Below are positions 60,394 to 64,000 of a stretch of 64,000 nucleotides of DNA, piece by piece. The notes under the pieces were generated by a model that saw nothing but the letters and a program-made list of their open reading frames with translations, was not told the origin of the DNA and did no database searches. Position 1 is the stretch's first letter. Every line of letters starts with the position of its first letter. Both the position numbers and the translations under genes were made by a program. This stretch comes from Flavobacterium saccharophilum (lineage in GTDB: Bacteria; Bacteroidota; Bacteroidia; Flavobacteriales; Flavobacteriaceae), in NCBI RefSeq assembly GCF_900142735.1, contig NZ_FRBY01000004.1, positions 1-64,000 of the forward strand. The letters run 5' to 3'.

Positions 60394-62097
60394 CTAAATA
60401 TTTTTCTTTTTCAATTCTTTTACAGCATAATCGCAAGCTCTGGCCGTTAACGCCATATAGGTTAACGAAGGATTCTGGCAGGCACTTGAAGGCATGCAGG
60501 AACCATCAGTAACAAATACATTGCTCACTTCATGCATTTGGTTCCATTTGTTCAGTACAGAATCTTTAGGATCATTCCCCATACGCGCTGTTCCCATTTC
60601 ATGAATTGTCATTCCCGGATAACAGCCATTGTCGTAAGCTTTTACATTTTTGACACCTGCAGCTTCCAGCATTTCAGCCGCATCATACATCATATCCTCA
60701 CGCATTTTAGCTTCATTCTCTTTGTATTCACAATCGATCGCCAATACAGGTTGTCCCCATTTGTCTTTTTTAGAATGATCGATATATACTTTGTTTTCGT
60801 AATACGGAAGCATTTCACCAAAACCACCTAGTCCCATTGTCCATGAATCAGCCGGTCTTGATAAAATTTCTTTGAAATCACCACCAAAGTCTAATTCAGC
60901 TACTTCTTTATGCCAGTTGCCTCTGCTTGCTGCACCCTGATATCCAAAACCACGTAAATAATCTCTTTTATCATCTTTAAAATTTTGGTATCTTGGAATG
61001 TAAATACCGTTGGCTCTTCGTCCATAAGTATATTTATCCTCAAACCCTTCAACAGTTCCTTCAGCACCACATCTAAAATGGTGATCCATTAAATTGTGTC
61101 CAAGTTGTCCGCTTCCATTACCCAAACCATTAGGATGAGCTTCAGAAGTTGAATTCAATAAAACAAATGTTGAACCCAGAGTGGAACCGTTTACAAAAAC
61201 AATTTTTGCATAAAACTCCATGGTTTCATTAGTCTGAGAATCAATAACCATTACGCCCTTAGCTTTTTTTGTATCCTTATCATAAATGATATGATTGACA
61301 ATTGAATAAGGTCGAACAGTCAGTTTTTTGGTAGCCATAGCAGCCGGTAATGTAGAAGACTGTGTACTGAAATAAGCTCCAAAAGGACAGCCTCTGCTGC
61401 ATAAATTTCTGTATTGACAGCTTCCTCTGCCTTCATGAGGTACGGTCAGATTCGCAGTACGGCCAATAGTTAAAATACGAGATTTGTTATAGTGCTTTTC
61501 AATACGTTCTTTTACAGATTTTTCCACACAGTTCATATCCATTGGAGGTAAAAATTGACCGTCGGGTAGTAAATCCCAACCTTCATTTTGACCACTTATT
61601 CCAGCAAATTTTTCAACATAATCATACCAGGGAGCAATATCTTTGTATCGGATTGGCCAGTCATTTCCATGACCGTCTTTGAGGTTATCTTCAAAATTGT
61701 GATCACTAAAACGGTAGCTTTGGCGTCCCCACATTAAAGATTTTCCACCAACGTGAAAACCTCTGTACCAATCAAAACGTTTGTCTTCTGTATAAGGGCA
61801 TTCCAAATCGTTTACCCACCAGCTTTCATTTGCCTGAGTATAAGGATAATCTCTGGTTTGGACGGGATGCGTTCTTTTTTGTTCTTCAGTTAATTTTCCG
61901 CAATAGGCAATTTCCCAGGGCGCTTTCATTGCAGAGTCGTAATCTTTAATGTGTTCGATGTTTTCCCCGCGCTCTAACATTAAGACTTTTAGGCCTTTTT
62001 GAGTCAATTCTTTGGCAGCCCATCCACCACTTATTCCTGAACCTATAACAATTGCGTCATAAGTATTTTGCTTTTTTAGATCAGTATTGATATTCAC
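60394..62097 (-). CDS. GMC oxidoreductase (glucoside 3-dehydrogenase catalytic subunit type)
   Basis: 567 aa. FAD-binding G19-x-G21-x-x-G24 (AIVIGSGISGGWAAKEL). The Cys-containing segment CQYRNLCSRGCPFG is like the iron-sulfur-binding loop of gluconate/glucose dehydrogenase catalytic subunits. C-terminal HEMGTARMG and SACQNPSLTYMALT carry the catalytic His and Asn. No signal peptide: such subunits are exported by hitch-hiking on the Tat signal of the small subunit, encoded just upstream. Oxidises the C3 hydroxyl of glycosides; the specificity is inferred from context. Confidence 0.86.
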   Translation of the reverse strand: MNINTDLKKQNTYDAIVIGSGISGGWAAKELTQKGLKVLMLERGENIEHIKDYDSAMKAPWEIAYCGKLTEEQKRTHPVQTRDYPYTQANESWWVNDLECPYTEDKRFDWYRGFHVGGKSLMWGRQSYRFSDHNFEDNLKDGHGNDWPIRYKDIAPWYDYVEKFAGISGQNEGWDLLPDGQFLPPMDMNCVEKSVKERIEKHYNKSRILTIGRTANLTVPHEGRGSCQYRNLCSRGCPFGAYFSTQSSTLPAAMATKKLTVRPYSIVNHIIYDKDTKKAKGVMVIDSQTNETMEFYAKIVFVNGSTLGSTFVLLNSTSEAHPNGLGNGSGQLGHNLMDHHFRCGAEGTVEGFEDKYTYGRRANGIYIPRYQNFKDDKRDYLRGFGYQGAASRGNWHKEVAELDFGGDFKEILSRPADSWTMGLGGFGEMLPYYENKVYIDHSKKDKWGQPVLAIDCEYKENEAKMREDMMYDAAEMLEAAGVKNVKAYDNGCYPGMTIHEMGTARMGNDPKDSVLNKWNQMHEVSNVFVTDGSCMPSSACQNPSLTYMALTARACDYAVKELKKKNI

Positions 62098-62138
62098 GAA
62101 TGTCTTTTTAGTAATTAATAATTAAAAAGGGCTTGTCT

Positions 62139-62699
62139 TTATATTGCCCAGGCTTTTTGTCCCGGAACGTAATCGACATTACCATCATATTTACCCGGTA
62201 TTGGTAAATACTCTCGGGCGATTGTACAGCCAATTTCTGAAGAGAAATAACCTAATAAAGTTAAATCTCTGGCAATCAAAAAGAATGAAGGTTCTTTATT
62301 GTTATCTATAGACTCTTGCCTTAAATCAGTCACTAATAATTTTTTTTCTTCGCTATTAAGGCTTAAGAATTCTTTGTTGAATTTAGTTTTACTTTTTGCC
62401 AGCATCTTTTCAAATCCATTTTTAAAGACTTGTTGTAAATCCGGAGGATAACAATCTTTTATAACTAATGGAATAAAGGCACCAACTCCAGCTGCTTTCG
62501 CTCCGGGAGAGTTTGTAGTTGTTGGTAAAATTATTTCTGAAAATTCAGCTAAGATTTCTTCATCAGTAGCTGAAAAAGAATACGTGTTGTTTAGGGGATC
62601 AAATACAGTAAAACTTTCAAATAAAACGCCCATTGTTGTGGCCGAAAGTGCTCCACCCAACAAATAAGCAAACTTTTTAAGTGCTTCTCTTCTTTCCAT
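62139..62699 (-). CDS. Gluconate 2-dehydrogenase subunit 3-family protein (small, Tat-exported)
   Basis: 186 aa. N-terminus ERREALKKFAYLLGGALSATTMG is a Tat-type signal. The rest fits Gluconate_2-dh_3 (DEEILAEFSEIILPTTTNSPGAKAAGVGAF, CTIAREYLP). It would escort the GMC subunit through the Tat pore and stay in the complex. First gene of the operon. A LacI-type operator lies 135 bp upstream. Confidence 0.86.
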   Translation of the reverse strand: MERREALKKFAYLLGGALSATTMGVLFESFTVFDPLNNTYSFSATDEEILAEFSEIILPTTTNSPGAKAAGVGAFIPLVIKDCYPPDLQQVFKNGFEKMLAKSKTKFNKEFLSLNSEEKKLLVTDLRQESIDNNKEPSFFLIARDLTLLGYFSSEIGCTIAREYLPIPGKYDGNVDYVPGQKAWAI

Positions 62700-62831
62700 T
62701 ACAAAATATTAAAAAGGATGATTAATTATTGAAGATAATTTAATTATCAATCAATTACAATAATAGTAAAAAAACTGTTGTATCAATATTGTATGTATTA
62801 AATAAATAGTAAAAATTTATAATTGTTATTT

Positions 62832-62848
62832 AATAAAACGTTTTAGTA
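62832..62848 (-). promoter_or_regulatory. LacI-type operator of the 3-keto operon
   Basis: Perfect core TAAAACGTTTTA at 62834-62845. On the minus strand no TAnnTTTG box follows it at the standard distance; the nearest weak box is TAAATTTT about 20 bp on. This differs from the three fused copies but its position before the operon is suitable. The surrounding gap 62700-63422 also has a weak copy (TAAAACGTTCTG, 63054-63065) and nothing else. Confidence 0.65.
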
Positions 62849-63319
62849 AAGATTTTTTAATGCAAATTCAATCTGGTTGTAATAAGTTAGGAAAATGCAA
62901 AATTTTAAGAATTTATTTTTTAGACTAAATTTTTAAAGACTATATTTTAATCAAAAAATTCTGATTTTTTTAAATTAAATTAGACTGTTTGTGCTGTGTT
63001 TGAAGAAAAACAGTGCGATTACTCTTAAAGAATAGTTCAAAAATGGACCAAATTAAAACGTTCTGGCTTCAACTATTAATAGTGTAAAAAATATAGCTTA
63101 AAATGTTTTCCTAATTCCTTCTTTTCCATCTTGAATTAAAGAAAAAAAAGAAACTTGATTTAGTATTTATACTTCAAGGTTCAAATATCTTAATTCATTA
63201 CAAAATATGTAATTATACTGTCTTAAAATATTGTTTAAGTATAAAATTATAGATAAAAATAAATTTATTTAAAATTTATAATAAAAATTATATCAAATAT
63301 GTAATTTTAATTCTAATTA

Positions 63320-63341
63320 GTAAAACGTTTTAGTAAGTTTG
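63320..63341 (+). promoter_or_regulatory. LacI operator fused to -7 box (second GH76 promoter)
   Basis: Core TAAAACGTTTTA (63321-63332) with TAAGTTTG (63334-63341) starting two bases after it, the same geometry as at 18571 and 22774. The start codon of the GH76 gene is 82 bp downstream. Confidence 0.75.
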
Positions 63342-63422
63342 TACAGCAACTTATAATTATAGGCGGACTATATATAAGTCAAAAAGAATAGTAACAAAAA
63401 CGTAAATTAAAATATTTTACCG

Positions 63423-64000
63423 ATGAATAAAATAAACAGGAATATAGTACTTATTGTGGCAGTGGCACTTTTTTCGAGTTTTGCAGTAATAAGAAGAAGT
63501 GATAATTCAAAGAATAATTATTATAAAAGTGAGATGGAAAAGCTCCATACTGCAATTGAAAATAATTTTCATGATAGCGTTTCTGGTTATTATTTCGTCG
63601 ATTTAGATCCCGCAAAAAGAGAAACAAAATTTGGTCATAAAAGAGAGTATAGCTGGTTGTGGGCACTTTGCGCCATGTTTGAAGCCACAAATGAAATTGA
63701 AAAAATAGATAAAAAGGCGGATTTAGTTGACAATATTTTCAAAAGTATGCAGCCGTATTACGATCCGGCACCGCCAAAACCGGGATATGGTGAATACATC
63801 GTAAACCTGAGTAAAGGACAAAGATATTATGATGATAACCAATGGATTGGAATAACCAGTTTGGATATTTACGAAAGAACTGGAAATAAAGCTTATTTTG
63901 ATTTAGGAAAGTCAATGTATGATTTTATGATGACAGCATCAGACAATGCGCTTGGAGGTGGTTTGTACTGGAGAGAAAATGATTTTGAAACGAAAAACAC
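63423..64000 (+). CDS. GH76 alpha-1,6-mannanase-like protein, 5' part
   Basis: Open from ATG 63423 to the right edge (192 codons visible). Signal or membrane anchor (about 5-22, NRNIVLIVAVALFSSFAV), then GH76 features: FGHKREYSWLWALCAMFEA, catalytic Asp pair in RYYDDNQWIGITSLDIYE and ALGGGLYWRE. It starts another LacI-controlled unit of the mannan locus. The 3' end lies outside the window. Confidence 0.8.
   Translation, partial: MNKINRNIVLIVAVALFSSFAVIRRSDNSKNNYYKSEMEKLHTAIENNFHDSVSGYYFVDLDPAKRETKFGHKREYSWLWALCAMFEATNEIEKIDKKADLVDNIFKSMQPYYDPAPPKPGYGEYIVNLSKGQRYYDDNQWIGITSLDIYERTGNKAYFDLGKSMYDFMMTASDNALGGGLYWRENDFETKN

Noticed and set aside
63451..63690. 79-aa minus-strand ORF
   Set aside because: It is the shadow of the GH76 gene that runs off the right edge and has strong GH76 motifs on the plus strand.

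Overview
The window reads as chromosome of a Flavobacterium-like member of the Bacteroidota. The reasons are the AT-rich sequence, repeated TAnnTTTG -7 promoter boxes, SusC/SusD glycan uptake genes, Tat-type oxidoreductases of the 3-keto-sugar type, and A-rich leaders in place of strong Shine-Dalgarno sites. It opens at the end of an rRNA operon (5S 3' end, tRNA-Phe, tRNA-Leu).

Region 1 (0.5-13.4 kb) is housekeeping and accessory: a YheT-like hydrolase, a PAP2 phosphatase, an XRE regulator, a possible BstXI-type restriction enzyme with no methylase beside it, an MFS pump, an exported Ppx/GppA-like protein, a beta-helix surface protein next to a roadblock protein, a candidate small RNA, and a quinone/electrophile-defence set (ring-cleaving dioxygenase; GNAT, esterase and cupin). 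The two transcription units of that defence set share an upstream motif at identical spacing from the -7 box.

Region 2 (14-42 kb) starts with two Gfo/Idh/MocA oxidoreductases and a tandem DUF1080 protein. A carbohydrate locus follows: SGNH esterase, ROK kinase, cupin, LacI regulator, SusC, SusD, SusE/F, GH76, GH2, GH125, GH92, GH97, GH78 and a sugar porter. This suits an alpha-mannan-containing heteroglycan. Region 4 (52.4-62.7 kb, minus strand) is a ten-gene operon for 3-keto-glycoside metabolism (Gluconate_2-dh_3 small subunit, GMC oxidoreductase, cytochrome c, Gfo/Idh/MocA enzymes, TIM-barrel proteins, DUF1080, MFS). A second GH76 gene runs off the right edge. Copies of a TAAAACGTTTTA operator, three of them fused to -7 boxes with identical geometry, link regions 2 and 4 under one LacI-type regulator.

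Region 3 (42.1-52.3 kb) lies between the two halves of that regulon and is the most striking part. After an intact IS3-family element (1408 bp, TCA target duplication, A AAA AAG frameshift site) there is a tyrosine recombinase lacking the usual integron-integrase insertion, a promoter and attI-like site, and then ten gene cassettes. Each cassette ends in a 126-143 bp hairpin-forming attC-like repeat; the last repeat is truncated. In every cassette the 7-bp core at its start is the reverse complement of the core at its end (cassette 9 has 6 of 7), while cores differ between cassettes. The complementarity continues to about 15 bp with an A/C mismatch at position 11 in all ten. Stem mismatches are mostly of the same polarity (A left, C right), so the bottom strand can pair fully by T-G wobble and the top strand cannot. 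I interpret this as a chromosomal integron-like system of Bacteroidota type. One cassette is duplicated whole, one has no ORF, one carries a reversed gene with its own promoter, and one encodes an adenylate-kinase-like protein without a P-loop.

All assignments rest on reading the sequence and remembered family motifs; no database search was run.
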